From the NCBI RefSeq assembly GCF_900129905.1, contig NZ_FQXG01000008.1:136152-200151 (forward strand): a stretch of 64,000 nucleotides of DNA, written 5' to 3'. Source of the DNA: Ferrimonas marina. GTDB taxonomy: Bacteria > Pseudomonadota > Gammaproteobacteria > Enterobacterales > Shewanellaceae. This document shows, piece by piece, positions 51,961 through 60,576 of the stretch (position 1 is its first letter; every line of letters begins with the position of its first letter). Under the pieces are notes generated by a model that was not told the origin of the DNA, searched no databases, and saw nothing but the letters and a program-made list of their open reading frames with translations. Both the position numbers and the translations under genes were made by a program.

Positions 51961-52908
51961 CTAGCGCTGTAACAGCTTGCCTGAGGGGTGATTGGAGCCG
52001 TGCACCATGTTGTGGCAGTTGAGACAGCTTCGGCCTCCGCCAAAGGCGTCCTGACCCGACTGGTACACCGGGGTGCCGGTATGCACGCTGGCGTGGCAGC
52101 TCTGACACAGCAGCGGCTGGCGGCTGTTGAGCATCGCCTCATTGATGCTGCCGTGGACGTTGTGACAACTGCTGCAGTCCTCGGCGACCGGGGCATGCTC
52201 CCAAACAAAGGGGCCACGAAGATCGGCATGACAGCTGTAACAGTTGTCATTGACCGAATGCTGAGACAGCATCGCTTCATTGAGACTGCCGTGGGGGTTG
52301 TGACAGTCGGTGCAGCCCAGTTGGCCGGTGCGAATGGGGTGGCTGCTGCGCATGTGGATCTGGGCCCGCTGCTCCTGGTGGCAGCTGAGACAATTCTCGG
52401 TAGCGGCCTCGCGGTCGCGACTGGGATCGTGGGCGGCGTGCACCTCATGGCACTGTGAGCAGGGCAGGGCTTCGATGTCGTGGATGCTGCCGTGCCAGGC
52501 GGATTGGTCACCCTGTTTGTGGCAGCTAAGGCAGACACTGTTCTGGGCTTCGGCGGGGAGTTTGGCGTCGGGGCCGAAGGTAAGCATAGGCTCGCGGCCA
52601 CCGCGGTTGTGATTGCCCTGGGGCCCGTGACAGGCCTCGCACTGCAGCTGCTCCGGGTGCATTGGGCTGGCTTCCGGCCCGGTTCGGCCATGGGCACCGT
52701 CAAACAGCGCCATCACTTTGGCACTGCGGCGGTGGCACATCAGACAGTTATCGGCGCCTTTGGGGGAGTAGTTCCCCTCTTTGAACTTTTCCGTGACGAT
52801 CTCGAGGTACTCCTCCTCGGGCATATCGTCCCAAGCCGCTTGCGCCAGGCCAGTGGCCAGAACCAGAGTCCAGGCGCACGAGCTCAGGACCCGCCCAAGT
52901 CGCCTCAT
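51961..52908 (-). CDS. mtrD: Periplasmic decaheme cytochrome MtrD (DmsE family)
   Basis: 315 residues with a signal peptide ending GLAQA and ten haem motifs: CLMCH, CEACH, CLSCH, CSQCH, CLSCH, CTDCH, CYSCH, CSSCH, CQSCH and CLNCH. It is the paralogue of the 37125-38060 protein and opens the mtrDEF-undA operon, 9 bases before mtrE. The start is uncertain: ATG codons 5 and 10 codons upstream (52923, 52938) are possible, and AGGGA lies directly before the one at 52923. Confidence 0.9.
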   Translation of the reverse strand: MRRLGRVLSSCAWTLVLATGLAQAAWDDMPEEEYLEIVTEKFKEGNYSPKGADNCLMCHRRSAKVMALFDGAHGRTGPEASPMHPEQLQCEACHGPQGNHNRGGREPMLTFGPDAKLPAEAQNSVCLSCHKQGDQSAWHGSIHDIEALPCSQCHEVHAAHDPSRDREAATENCLSCHQEQRAQIHMRSSHPIRTGQLGCTDCHNPHGSLNEAMLSQHSVNDNCYSCHADLRGPFVWEHAPVAEDCSSCHNVHGSINEAMLNSRQPLLCQSCHASVHTGTPVYQSGQDAFGGGRSCLNCHNMVHGSNHPSGKLLQR

Positions 52909-53325
52909 TAGTTGCTCACACATTCCCTGCATCCTCATCGGCTCTGCACTGGGCGCCGACTTGTGTTGGACTCAGCGGGTGTTTAACCCCACAGCTGTTG
53001 TGACAATGTTAGCAGCTCGTAAAAATTGAGCAACATTCGAATGGGAGAAAATGAGTCGAGTTCAGTCGAGATATCGGTAGGAATTACAGAGGGTTGTAAG
53101 GGTTGCGCTCGATTGGAATTGGACCAAAGGCGAAGCGAACAACTTTCACCTGGACTGGCGGAAACGCGGTTGGAGTAGGGGTTTCGCAAAAAGGTTGCAG
53201 CGAAGAATTAGAAACGTGATGTGAATCATCAATTTATAAATTGCAGCTCTATACAATTCCGACATCAGAATTTTGGTGTTGCGGGTTTCGTATCGTGTAA
53301 CGCCGTACCTTGTAGGGGATGAGAG
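52909..53325. other. Divergent promoter region, mtrD / NapC-type gene
   Basis: About 400 bases without a gene between mtrD (leftward) and the first NapC/NirT gene (rightward). It holds an AGCTG/CAGCT inverted repeat (52992-53017) around TTGTGACAATG, and the CRP/FNR-like site at 53216-53229. No coding frame is supported. Confidence 0.6.
53216..53229. promoter_or_regulatory. FNR/CRP-like site upstream of the NapC/NirT gene
   Basis: GTGATGTGAATCAT keeps the TGAT-N4-ATCA core of FNR sites and also reads GTGA-N6-TCAT, one base from the CRP core. It lies about 97-110 bases before the start codon. Confidence 0.5.
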
Positions 53326-53922
53326 ATGCAAGACAACAATCAAAACAAGAGCGGCTGGGCCAAGCTGTGGAACAAGCCTAAGTCCAAGTGGCTGCTGGGC
53401 ATTCCGTTTGGTGCCTTCCTGTTCTTGGCTGCTGGTGTTGTGGGCACCGCCGGTTTCAACACCGTTATGCACGCCACCTCCACCGAAGCGTTCTGCGTGA
53501 ACTGTCACGTACCGAGCTACGCCGCGGAAGAGTACCACAACAGCCCGCACGGCAAGAGCCGCTCCGGTATGGACGTAGCTTGTGCTGACTGTCACGTGCC
53601 GAAAGAGTTCCTGCCGAAGATGTGGCGTAAGATCACCGCCATGGAAGAGGTGTTCTGGCAGCTGAAGGGCGACTACAACAGCCCGGAAGCCTACGCTGAC
53701 CACAAGAAGCTGATGCAGGAGCGTACCGTTGCTCACATGAGCGCTACCGACTCTCACACCTGCCGCAGCTGCCACAAGGTTGAGAAGATGGACTTCGAGA
53801 AGCAGTCCCGTATGGCCGCCACCATGCACAAGCGCATGATGGACTCCGACCCGTCTGCTGAGAACTACCGCACCTGTATCGACTGCCACAAAGGCAAGAT
53901 CGCTCACGACCGTGCCAAGTAA
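53326..53922 (+). CDS. Tetraheme NapC/NirT-family quinol dehydrogenase (first of three)
   Basis: 198 residues: a cytoplasmic basic N-terminus, one membrane anchor (about 23-46), then a periplasmic domain with four CxxCH motifs (CVNCH, CADCH, CRSCH, CIDCH). HATSTEAFC before the first haem and FLPKMWRKITA after the second are typical of NapC/NirT. It oxidises membrane quinol and passes electrons to periplasmic cytochromes. Its position beside mtrDEF suggests a CymA-like role here, though the sequence is closer to NapC/NirT than to Shewanella CymA. Single gene with its own terminator. Confidence 0.93.
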   Translation: MQDNNQNKSGWAKLWNKPKSKWLLGIPFGAFLFLAAGVVGTAGFNTVMHATSTEAFCVNCHVPSYAAEEYHNSPHGKSRSGMDVACADCHVPKEFLPKMWRKITAMEEVFWQLKGDYNSPEAYADHKKLMQERTVAHMSATDSHTCRSCHKVEKMDFEKQSRMAATMHKRMMDSDPSAENYRTCIDCHKGKIAHDRAK

Positions 53923-53943
53923 GTTCGCACTGAATTGTTGAAG

Positions 53944-53972
53944 AAGCCCCCGCCATTGCGGGGGCTTTTTTT
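53944..53972 (+). terminator. Terminator after the first NapC/NirT gene
   Basis: Stem AAGCCCCCGC/GCGGGGGCTT around CATT, followed by seven T residues. Confidence 0.95.
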
Positions 53973-54155
53973 GTCTCTGCCGTTTGGGCGAGGGGCGGGC
54001 ATTAGACAAATTTCAGAAAAATCGGAGCTGGATGTATTGACCTTTGGTCCGTAGCCAGGCAGGCAATCTTGCTCGATGAAAAAGTGAGTTTTTCGATAAC
54101 GAAAAGTTGGATCTGGGTCATGCTATATCGCCGAATCGGGGGATATACTGGTTCT

Positions 54156-54176
54156 AAATGAGAGCGATTAGCATTT
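54156..54176. promoter_or_regulatory. Fur box upstream of feoAB
   Basis: AAATGAGAGCGATTAGCATTT matches the AATGATAAT-N-ATTATCATT Fur palindrome at 14 of 18 positions, 16 bases before feoA and just downstream of a TATACT -10-like box. Repression by iron-loaded Fur is expected; fur itself lies 6 kb further on. Confidence 0.7.
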
Positions 54177-54191
54177 TCTGTGAGGTGGATC

Positions 54192-54425
54192 ATGACGCTA
54201 TCGGAAGCACGTAGCGGAGACAAGGTAAAGGTGGTTTCACTGTTACCGGATGGCCTGGATTCGGGGCTGATTGCCAAGATGAGCGCGCTGGGTTTCGTCC
54301 CCGGTGCCGGTGTAGAAGTGGTGAGACGTGCCCCGTTCGGCCGTTCGCTGCAGTTGAAAATCAAAGGTGGCAGCCTGTGCCTGACCGCGCAGCTCGCTGA
54401 CTCCGTGAAGGTGGCCCAGTCCTGA
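54192..54425 (+). CDS. feoA: Ferrous iron transport protein FeoA
   Basis: 77 residues forming an SH3-like domain: MTLSEARSGDKVKVVSLLPDG, then AKMSALGFVPGAGVEVVRRAPFGRSLQLKIKGGSLCL, the FeoA signature (LGF.PG..V.V....P.G.P......G....L). It is a cytoplasmic partner of the FeoB channel. GAGGTGG precedes the ATG. The stop overlaps the feoB start by one base (TGATG). Confidence 0.95.
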   Translation: MTLSEARSGDKVKVVSLLPDGLDSGLIAKMSALGFVPGAGVEVVRRAPFGRSLQLKIKGGSLCLTAQLADSVKVAQS

Positions 54426-56599
54426 TGTCCACACAGTTTCATTTTGCCCTGGTAGGCAACCCCAACTCCGGTAAATCCACCCTGTTCAACCTGCTCACCG
54501 GCGCCAACGCCAAGGTGGGCAACTGGGCCGGGGTGACCGTGGGTCAAAGCGCCCACGACCTGACCCTGGACAAAGGCAGCGCCAAGCTGATTGACCTGCC
54601 CGGTCTGTATGATCTCAGCGCCCATACCGGCCCGGAAGACGAGGCAATTGCCCGCCAGGTGCTGCTGGCCAAGCAGTACGATGCGCTGGTTAACGTGGTG
54701 GATGCCTGTCAGCTGGAGCGTCATCTCTACCTGACTACCCAACTGCGTGAGCTGGGCAAGCCGATGCTGGTGCTGCTCAACAAGTGGGATGCCGCCGCGG
54801 GTGTCCTCTCTGACACCGCGTTGGCAACCCTGGAGCAGCGCTTCCAGTGCAAGATCCTGCCGATCTCTGCCCGTGATCCGAAAAGCCGGCAACAGGTACT
54901 GGCAGCGCTCAACAGCCTGACCAGCACCAACTCGGCATCCTGGCAGCTGAACTACGGCAGCGAGCTGGAAGCCAAGCTGAGCGGGGACGATCGCGCCCTG
55001 GCACTGGCTGAGTTGGCGCAACAGGGCGATGCGGATCTGCTGCAGCAACTGAGCCAGGTGCGTCACCAGTGGGTGGATGACACCCTCAAGGCGGTGCAGT
55101 CCCAGGCCAGCCAAGCCACCGGTTGGACCGAGAAGCTTGATTCTGTGGTACTGCATCCGTTCGCCGGGATCCCGGTGTTCCTGCTGATGATGTACCTCAC
55201 CTTCGTGTTCGCCATCCACATGGGGGCGGCCTTTATTGATTTCTTCGACATCATGGCCGGCGCACTCTTTGTCGACGGTGCCGCCATGGTGTACGAGTCA
55301 ATCGGCCTGCCGGATTGGCTGATCGGCCTGCTGGCCAACGGTCTGGGCATGGGTATCCAGACTGTCGCCACCTTTATCCCGGTGGTGGCCTTCCTGTTCT
55401 TCGCATTGGGCATCCTGGAGACCTCCGGTTACCTGGCCCGTGCCGCCTTCGTGGTGGAAGGGGCGATGAACAAGCTGGGCTTGCCGGGTAAGGCCTTTGT
55501 GCCGCTGATTGTCGGCTTTGGCTGTAACGTTCCTGCGATCACCGCCACCCGTACCCTGGAGTACAAGCGTCAACGCATCATGACCGCGATGATGGCGCCG
55601 TTCATGTCCTGTGGCGCCCGCTTGCCGGTGTATGCGCTGTTTGCAGCGGCCTTCTTCCAGAGCAACGGCCAGAACCTGGTGTTCGTGCTTTACCTGGTGG
55701 GTATCGCAGCGGCCATCTTCACCGGCCTGGTGCTGCGTTTTACCCTGCTGCCGGGCAAGGCCGGCCACGCGGTGATGGAGCTGCCTAACTACGAGTGGCC
55801 CAGCGCCCGAGCCATCCTCGACCGCACCTGGATGCGTACCCGCCAGTTCGTGCTGGGTGCCGGTAAGGTGATCGTCATCGTGGTGACCCTGCTGAGCTTT
55901 GTGAACACCCTGGGCACCGATGGCACCATCGGCCACGAAGACACCGACGAGTCCCTGCTGGCGGTCGCTGCGCAAACCGTTACTCCGGTGTTCAAGCCGA
56001 TGGGGATTGAGCAGGACAACTGGCCGGCGACCGTGGGGATCATCACCGGGATCTTCGCCAAGGAAGCCGTAGTCGGCACCCTCAACAGCCTCTACGGCGG
56101 TGAAGGCGAAGAGGAAGAGGGCTTCCACCTGGGCGAGATCTTCGTAGAGGCGCTGCTGACCATCCCCGAGGAGATGCTGGGCATCGACCTGGCTGACCCG
56201 CTGGGCATTGATATCGGTGACCTGTCCAACCTGGAAGAGATGGGCGAGGAGCACGGCTTTGAAAGTGCCAGCCTGGGCAACCTGGAGGCGGCGTTTGTCA
56301 CCCAGACCGCGGCGGTGGCCTACCTGCTGTTTATCCTGCTCTACACCCCCTGCGCGGCGGTGCTGGGCGCCATCGCCGGCGAGCTGGGCCGCGGCTGGAC
56401 CGCCTTCTCCGCGGTTTGGACCTTCGGCCTGGGCTATGGCGTCGCGGTCAGCTATTACCAGCTGGTGAGCTTCGGTTTGGCCGGACTGCCGGTGGTGCTG
56501 GTGGTGCTGGTGGTGTTTGCCCTGGCGGTGCTGGCAATGCGCAAAGCGGCGGGTCGACCCAAGCCTTCGGTTGGTGACATTCCCGTTACGATGCGTTAA
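54425..56599 (+). CDS. feoB: Ferrous iron transporter FeoB
   Basis: 724 residues. The N-terminal G domain has GNPNSGKST (G1, about 11-19), the G2 threonine in GVTVG, DLPGLYDL (G3) and NKWD (G4), followed by a helical GDI-like region. The membrane part has two Gate motifs with cysteines, including GCNVPAI and SCGARLPVY. It imports Fe(II) across the inner membrane. Lying in the middle of the metal-respiration genes, it would take up Fe(II) made by surface reduction. The Gate regions and C-terminus are complete and no frameshift is seen. Confidence 0.97.
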   Translation: MSTQFHFALVGNPNSGKSTLFNLLTGANAKVGNWAGVTVGQSAHDLTLDKGSAKLIDLPGLYDLSAHTGPEDEAIARQVLLAKQYDALVNVVDACQLERHLYLTTQLRELGKPMLVLLNKWDAAAGVLSDTALATLEQRFQCKILPISARDPKSRQQVLAALNSLTSTNSASWQLNYGSELEAKLSGDDRALALAELAQQGDADLLQQLSQVRHQWVDDTLKAVQSQASQATGWTEKLDSVVLHPFAGIPVFLLMMYLTFVFAIHMGAAFIDFFDIMAGALFVDGAAMVYESIGLPDWLIGLLANGLGMGIQTVATFIPVVAFLFFALGILETSGYLARAAFVVEGAMNKLGLPGKAFVPLIVGFGCNVPAITATRTLEYKRQRIMTAMMAPFMSCGARLPVYALFAAAFFQSNGQNLVFVLYLVGIAAAIFTGLVLRFTLLPGKAGHAVMELPNYEWPSARAILDRTWMRTRQFVLGAGKVIVIVVTLLSFVNTLGTDGTIGHEDTDESLLAVAAQTVTPVFKPMGIEQDNWPATVGIITGIFAKEAVVGTLNSLYGGEGEEEEGFHLGEIFVEALLTIPEEMLGIDLADPLGIDIGDLSNLEEMGEEHGFESASLGNLEAAFVTQTAAVAYLLFILLYTPCAAVLGAIAGELGRGWTAFSAVWTFGLGYGVAVSYYQLVSFGLAGLPVVLVVLVVFALAVLAMRKAAGRPKPSVGDIPVTMR

Positions 56600-56640
56600 A
56601 AGCTGGTAACAAAACGCGTGAGCGATTAGATTAATTAACA

Positions 56641-56665
56641 AAGGCAGCCTGATAGGCTGCCTTTT
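56641..56665 (+). terminator. Terminator after feoB
   Basis: Stem AAGGCAGCC/GGCTGCCTT around TGATA, followed by T residues. Confidence 0.92.
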
Positions 56666-56728
56666 TGATCGAGGTAGAAAAAAAACGGGACAACAAGCAC
56701 TCAGAAGTAACGCATTGAGGTGAGCATA

Positions 56729-57334
56729 ATGAGCAAGGAAAACGGCGGCTGGCGTCGCCTGTGGCAAAAGCCCGGTGCCAAATGGCGACTCGGTATCCCC
56801 ATCGGGGGGCTGCTGTTTTTTGTCGCCGGCGCCCTGGGAACCGTGGGCTTCAACGTGGTGATCCACGAAACCAGCTCAGACGAGTTCTGTGTCCAGTGTC
56901 ACGGCCCCAGTAAGTTTGCTGCCGAGGAGTGGCCGGATCACACCCACTACAACACCGGCTCCGGTGTGATGGTGACCTGTGCCGATTGCCACGTGGCCAA
57001 AGAGTTTGTCCCCAAGATGTGGCGGAAGATCACCGCCATGAAAGAGGTGTTCTACACCATCAAGGGTGATTACAACACCCGCGAGAAGTTCGAGGCGGCC
57101 CGCCACGTGATGGTGGAGAGCGTCTGGGAGGAGATGCGAGGCAACGACTCCCGCGAATGCCGCAGCTGCCACAAAGTCGAGCGGATGGACTTTGACAAGC
57201 AGAAGCGGATGGCGGCCACCATGCACAAGCGCATGATGGAATCGGACCCGTCAGCAGAGGGTTACCGCACCTGTATCGATTGCCACAAGTACCTGGCACA
57301 CAACAAACCGCAAACCGATCTGGCTAAGGAGTAA
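56729..57334 (+). CDS. Tetraheme NapC/NirT-family quinol dehydrogenase (second)
   Basis: 201 residues, very like the protein encoded at 53326: the KPGAKWRLGIPIGG anchor, HETSSDEFCVQCH, CADCHVAKEFVPKMWRKITAMKEVF, CRSCHKVERMDFDKQKRMAATMHKRMM and CIDCHKYLAH. Four haem motifs are intact. It is followed two bases later by a third NapC/NirT gene, so the two make one operon. It is a probable quinol-to-periplasm electron donor, but which acceptors it serves is unknown. GAGG lies 8 bases before the ATG. Confidence 0.93.
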   Translation: MSKENGGWRRLWQKPGAKWRLGIPIGGLLFFVAGALGTVGFNVVIHETSSDEFCVQCHGPSKFAAEEWPDHTHYNTGSGVMVTCADCHVAKEFVPKMWRKITAMKEVFYTIKGDYNTREKFEAARHVMVESVWEEMRGNDSRECRSCHKVERMDFDKQKRMAATMHKRMMESDPSAEGYRTCIDCHKYLAHNKPQTDLAKE

Positions 57335-57336
57335 GC

Positions 57337-57927
57337 ATGACGGAGCAAAAGAAGAGCGTCTGGTCGGTGCCTTCCTCGCCCTGGTGGCGGTTTGGGATCC
57401 CGCTCGGCGGCCTGCTGGCCGTGATCCTGGGTATCCTTGCCTGGGTGGGCTTTGAGGTGTCGATGGAGATGTCCAGCACCGACGAGTTCTGTACCAGCTG
57501 TCACAACAGCCCCTCTCGCTGGGTGATGGATGAATGGCACAACGAATCAGCCCACTTCAACACCCGCAGCGGCGTGGTCGTGACCTGCCACGATTGCCAC
57601 ATTCCCAAGACCTTCTTTGCCAAGGTCTGGGTTAAGGGCACCAGCGCGGCGTCCCACATCACCACCCAGCTGACCGGCAAGTACAAGACCAAGGAAGACT
57701 TTGAGCAGCATCGTCTGGCCCTGGCTCAGCAGGTCTGGGATGTGATGGAGAAGACCGACTCCCGTGAGTGCCGCAGCTGCCATAACGTCGAGCGGATGGA
57801 CCCGGCCCAGCAATCGGAAACCGCGGCCCAGTTCCACGAGGTGTTGGCCGACGGTGGGGTAACCTGCATCGATTGCCACAAGGGCATTGCCCACCATCTG
57901 CCCGGGGCCTTGACCCAGGCAAACTGA
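57337..57927 (+). CDS. Tetraheme NapC/NirT-family quinol dehydrogenase (third)
   Basis: 196 residues with an N-terminal anchor (about 19-42) and four haem motifs CTSCH, CHDCH, CRSCH and CIDCH. It diverges from the other two: it lacks their shared FMKR-like repeat and has SPSRWVMDEWH after the first haem, nearer to NapC/NirT of denitrification and TMAO systems. Co-transcribed with the 56729 gene (2-base gap), an arrangement that suggests the two could form a heteromer or serve different acceptors. Confidence 0.92.
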   Translation: MTEQKKSVWSVPSSPWWRFGIPLGGLLAVILGILAWVGFEVSMEMSSTDEFCTSCHNSPSRWVMDEWHNESAHFNTRSGVVVTCHDCHIPKTFFAKVWVKGTSAASHITTQLTGKYKTKEDFEQHRLALAQQVWDVMEKTDSRECRSCHNVERMDPAQQSETAAQFHEVLADGGVTCIDCHKGIAHHLPGALTQAN

Positions 57928-57946
57928 GTCAGCCGCAACCCGGCGC

Positions 57947-57989
57947 AAGCGCCAGCCACACCCCCGGTGTGCTGGCGCTTTTGTTTTGT
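57947..57989 (+). terminator. Terminator after the NapC/NirT pair
   Basis: Long imperfect stem AAGCGCCAGC-CACACC with GGTGTG-CTGGCGCTT, followed by TTTGTTTT. Confidence 0.85.
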
Positions 57990-58214
57990 CGCTGCAGAGC
58001 CCACTGCGTACCCGGATGCGCTGCCAGCGACAGGGGCTGTCGGCCCTGAAGCAGCAAGCAAAGCCCGCTATGGCCCCTTTACCAGGCCAAGATCTGCGCG
58101 AAAACGGCTTTGTCCCCGTCACAGCGGTCAAATCCTTGTTTTAGTCAGTTGCCAAGGTCCTAAACTTGTAGGAACATACCGCCCTTATATCTGTTTTTTC
58201 CTCGGAGGATGGGC

Positions 58215-59888
58215 ATGAGCCAGCCGGACACTGAAGTACGTCCTAGCAACTTTATCCGCAACATCATCGACGGGGATCTGGCTTCCGGTAAGCACAGCAG
58301 CATTCACACCCGGTTCCCGCCGGAGCCGAATGGCTATCTGCACATCGGTCACGCCAAATCCATCTGTCTGAACTTTGGCATCGCCCAGGACTACCAGGGC
58401 CAGTGCAACCTGCGCTTTGACGACACCAATCCGGTGAAAGAGGACATCGAATACGTCGAGTCCATCAAACAGGACGTCCAGTGGTTGGGCTTCCAGTGGA
58501 ACGGCGAGGTGTGCTACTCGTCCAACTACTTCGACCAGCTGTACAGCTACGCCGTTGAGCTGATCAACAAGGGCCTGGCCTATGTTGACGAGCTGAGCCC
58601 GGATGAGATCCGCGCCTACCGTGGCACCCTGAAGGAGCCGGGTAAGAACAGCCCCTACCGGGACCGTCCGGTGGAGGAGAACCTGGCGCTGTTCGAGAAG
58701 ATGAAGAACGGTGAGTTCGAAGAGGGCACCGCCTGTCTGCGTGCCAAGATCGACATGGCTTCCTCCTTCATGGTGATGCGCGACCCGGTGCTGTACCGCA
58801 TCAAGTTCGCTCACCACCACCAGACCGGTGACAAGTGGTGCATCTACCCGATGTACGATTTCACCCACTGCATCTCCGATGCACTGGAGGGGATCACCCA
58901 CTCGCTGTGTACCCTGGAGTTCCAGGACAACCGTCGTCTGTACGACTGGGTGCTGGAGAACATCACCATCGACGTGGTGCCGCACCAGTACGAGTTCAGC
59001 CGTCTGAACCTGGAATACACCGTGATGTCCAAGCGCAAGCTGAACCAGCTGGTGGTGGACGGTCACGTGTCCGGTTGGGACGATCCGCGCATGCCCACCA
59101 TCTCCGGTCTGCGTCGCCGTGGTTACACCCCGGCCTCCATCCGGGAGTTCTGTAAGCGCATCGGTGTGACCAAGATGGACAACACCGTTGAGATGGGGAT
59201 GCTGGAAGCCTGCATCCGTGACGACCTGAACCAGAACGCGCCCCGTGCCATGGCGGTGCTGGAGCCGGTGAAGGTGGTGCTGGAGAACTACCCGCAGGGC
59301 CAGAGCGAGATCCTGACCATCGCCAACCACCCCTCCGACGAGTCCATGGGCAGCCGTGAGGTGCCGTTCTCCGGTGAGCTGTACATCGAAGCGGAAGACT
59401 TCCGTGAAGAGGCGAACAAGAAGTTCAAGCGCCTGGTGCTGGGCAAGAAGGTTCGCCTGCGTGGCGCCTACGTCATCACCGCTGAGCGAGTTGAGAAGGA
59501 CGCGGACGGCAAGGTGACTACCATCTTCTGCAGCGTCGATCTGGACACCCTGGGTGTGGATCCGGCCGATGGCGTTAAGCCCAAGGGCGTGATCCACTGG
59601 GTCTCCACCGCCCACGCGCTGGATGCCGAGGTACGTCTGTACGATCGTCTGTTCAACGTGCCCAACCCCGGTGCCGGTGAGCTGCACGAGACCCTCAACC
59701 CGGACTCCCTGACCGTTCTGGCTAATGCCAAGGTGGAGCCGGCGTTGCAGCAGGCGCAAGCGGAGCAGGCGTTCCAGTTTGAACGCACCGGTTACTTCAC
59801 TGCCGACAGCCGCGACAGCAGCGCCGACAAGCTGGTGTTCAACCGCACCGTGGGTCTGCGTGACTCCTGGGCCAAGATCGCCGGCTAA
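58215..59888 (+). CDS. glnS: Glutamine-tRNA ligase
   Basis: 557 residues (E. coli 554). The class I signatures are clear: HIGH in [15 protein letters not shown] and the KMSKS-like VMSKRKLN. The catalytic core and the C-terminal anticodon-binding beta-barrels are complete. It charges tRNA-Gln in the cytoplasm. CGGAGG lies seven bases before this ATG; an ATG two codons upstream is too close to the ribosome site. Confidence 0.97.
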   Translation: MSQPDTEVRPSNFIRNIIDGDLASGKHSSIHTRFPPEPNGYLHIGHAKSICLNFGIAQDYQGQCNLRFDDTNPVKEDIEYVESIKQDVQWLGFQWNGEVCYSSNYFDQLYSYAVELINKGLAYVDELSPDEIRAYRGTLKEPGKNSPYRDRPVEENLALFEKMKNGEFEEGTACLRAKIDMASSFMVMRDPVLYRIKFAHHHQTGDKWCIYPMYDFTHCISDALEGITHSLCTLEFQDNRRLYDWVLENITIDVVPHQYEFSRLNLEYTVMSKRKLNQLVVDGHVSGWDDPRMPTISGLRRRGYTPASIREFCKRIGVTKMDNTVEMGMLEACIRDDLNQNAPRAMAVLEPVKVVLENYPQGQSEILTIANHPSDESMGSREVPFSGELYIEAEDFREEANKKFKRLVLGKKVRLRGAYVITAERVEKDADGKVTTIFCSVDLDTLGVDPADGVKPKGVIHWVSTAHALDAEVRLYDRLFNVPNPGAGELHETLNPDSLTVLANAKVEPALQQAQAEQAFQFERTGYFTADSRDSSADKLVFNRTVGLRDSWAKIAG

Positions 59889-59907
59889 GCGCCAGCAAGC
59901 AGAACAA

Positions 59908-59933
59908 ACGGACGCCTCGGCGTCCGTTTTTTA
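59908..59933 (+). terminator. Terminator after glnS
   Basis: Stem AACGGACGCC/GGCGTCCGTT (loop TC) followed by T residues. Confidence 0.92.
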
Positions 59934-59949
59934 TTGGGATCGTGCGGGC

Positions 59950-60380
59950 TGCGCTAGGTAAGAGCCAAGGAGAGCAGGTACTAGGAAGGGCAGGTGCTAG
60001 GGCGGGCGATGCCCTGCTAGGTTCTAGGTAGAGCCGGGGAAGAGCAGAGGAGGGGCAGGGACTGGGGCGGGCGAAGCCCTGCTAGGAGCTAGGAAAAGCC
60101 GGGAAAGAGCAGGGACATGGGCGGGCGATGCCCTGCTAGGTACTAGGGAAAAGCAGGAGAAGAGCAGGTACTAGGGCGGGCGATGCCCTTCTAGGTACTA
60201 GGGAAAAGCAGGAGAAGAGCAGGTGCTAGGCCGGGTAAAGCCCTGCTAGGTACTAGGGAAAAGCCTAGGAAGAGCCAAGATGGAGCAGGTGCTGGGACGG
60301 GCCTTGCCTTTCTAGGTACTAGGAAGAGCCAAGGAGGAGCAGGGACTAGGGCGGGCATAGCCCTCCTAGGAGCTAGGGAA
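59950..60380. repeat. CTAG-rich degenerate tandem repeats, seven units
   Basis: Seven copies of a unit that starts like GGGCGGGCGATGCCCTGCTAGG begin near 60000, 60065, 60119, 60174, 60229, 60294 and 60350, so the period is 54-65 bases. Each unit has a GGGC/GCCC inverted repeat, then CTAG-GTA-CTAGG, then a purine-rich AGAGCAGG spacer. About 20 CTAG tetramers occur here. No reading frame is maintained. It lies between the glnS and fur terminators. Confidence 0.9.
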
Positions 60381-60424
60381 AGAATCGGTAAAGCGTTGAC
60401 GTCGAAGATTGGCGGTTTAGCCTG

Positions 60425-60521
60425 CCTAGCCCCTAGCCCCTAGCCCCTAGCCCCTAGCCCCTAGCCCCTAGCCCCTAGCCCCTAGCCCCTAGCCCCTAGC
60501 CCCTAGCCCCTAGCCCCTAGC
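60425..60521. repeat. Perfect 7-base tandem array (TAGCCCC, 13 copies)
   Basis: TAG occurs every 7 bases from 60427 to 60520, with CCCC between each pair: 13 identical intervals. The minus strand is therefore (GGGGCTA)13, which has the run spacing needed for G-quadruplexes (four G tracts separated by three bases). It sits directly beside the fur terminator. Confidence 0.97.
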
Positions 60522-60527
60522 ACCTAT

Positions 60528-60560
60528 AAAAAACGCCGGCTTCGATGAGCCGGCGTTTTC
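60528..60560. terminator. Terminator after fur
   Basis: Stem AACGCCGGC/GCCGGCGTT with loop TTCGATGA and A/T-rich flanks, usable for fur read leftward. Confidence 0.9.
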
Positions 60561-60576
60561 TTTATCTGGTCAACAC

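Noticed and set aside
59950-60521. Possible CRISPR array
   Set aside because: The units are degenerate repeats with no unique spacers of constant length, and the 7-base array has no spacers at all. No cas genes are present.
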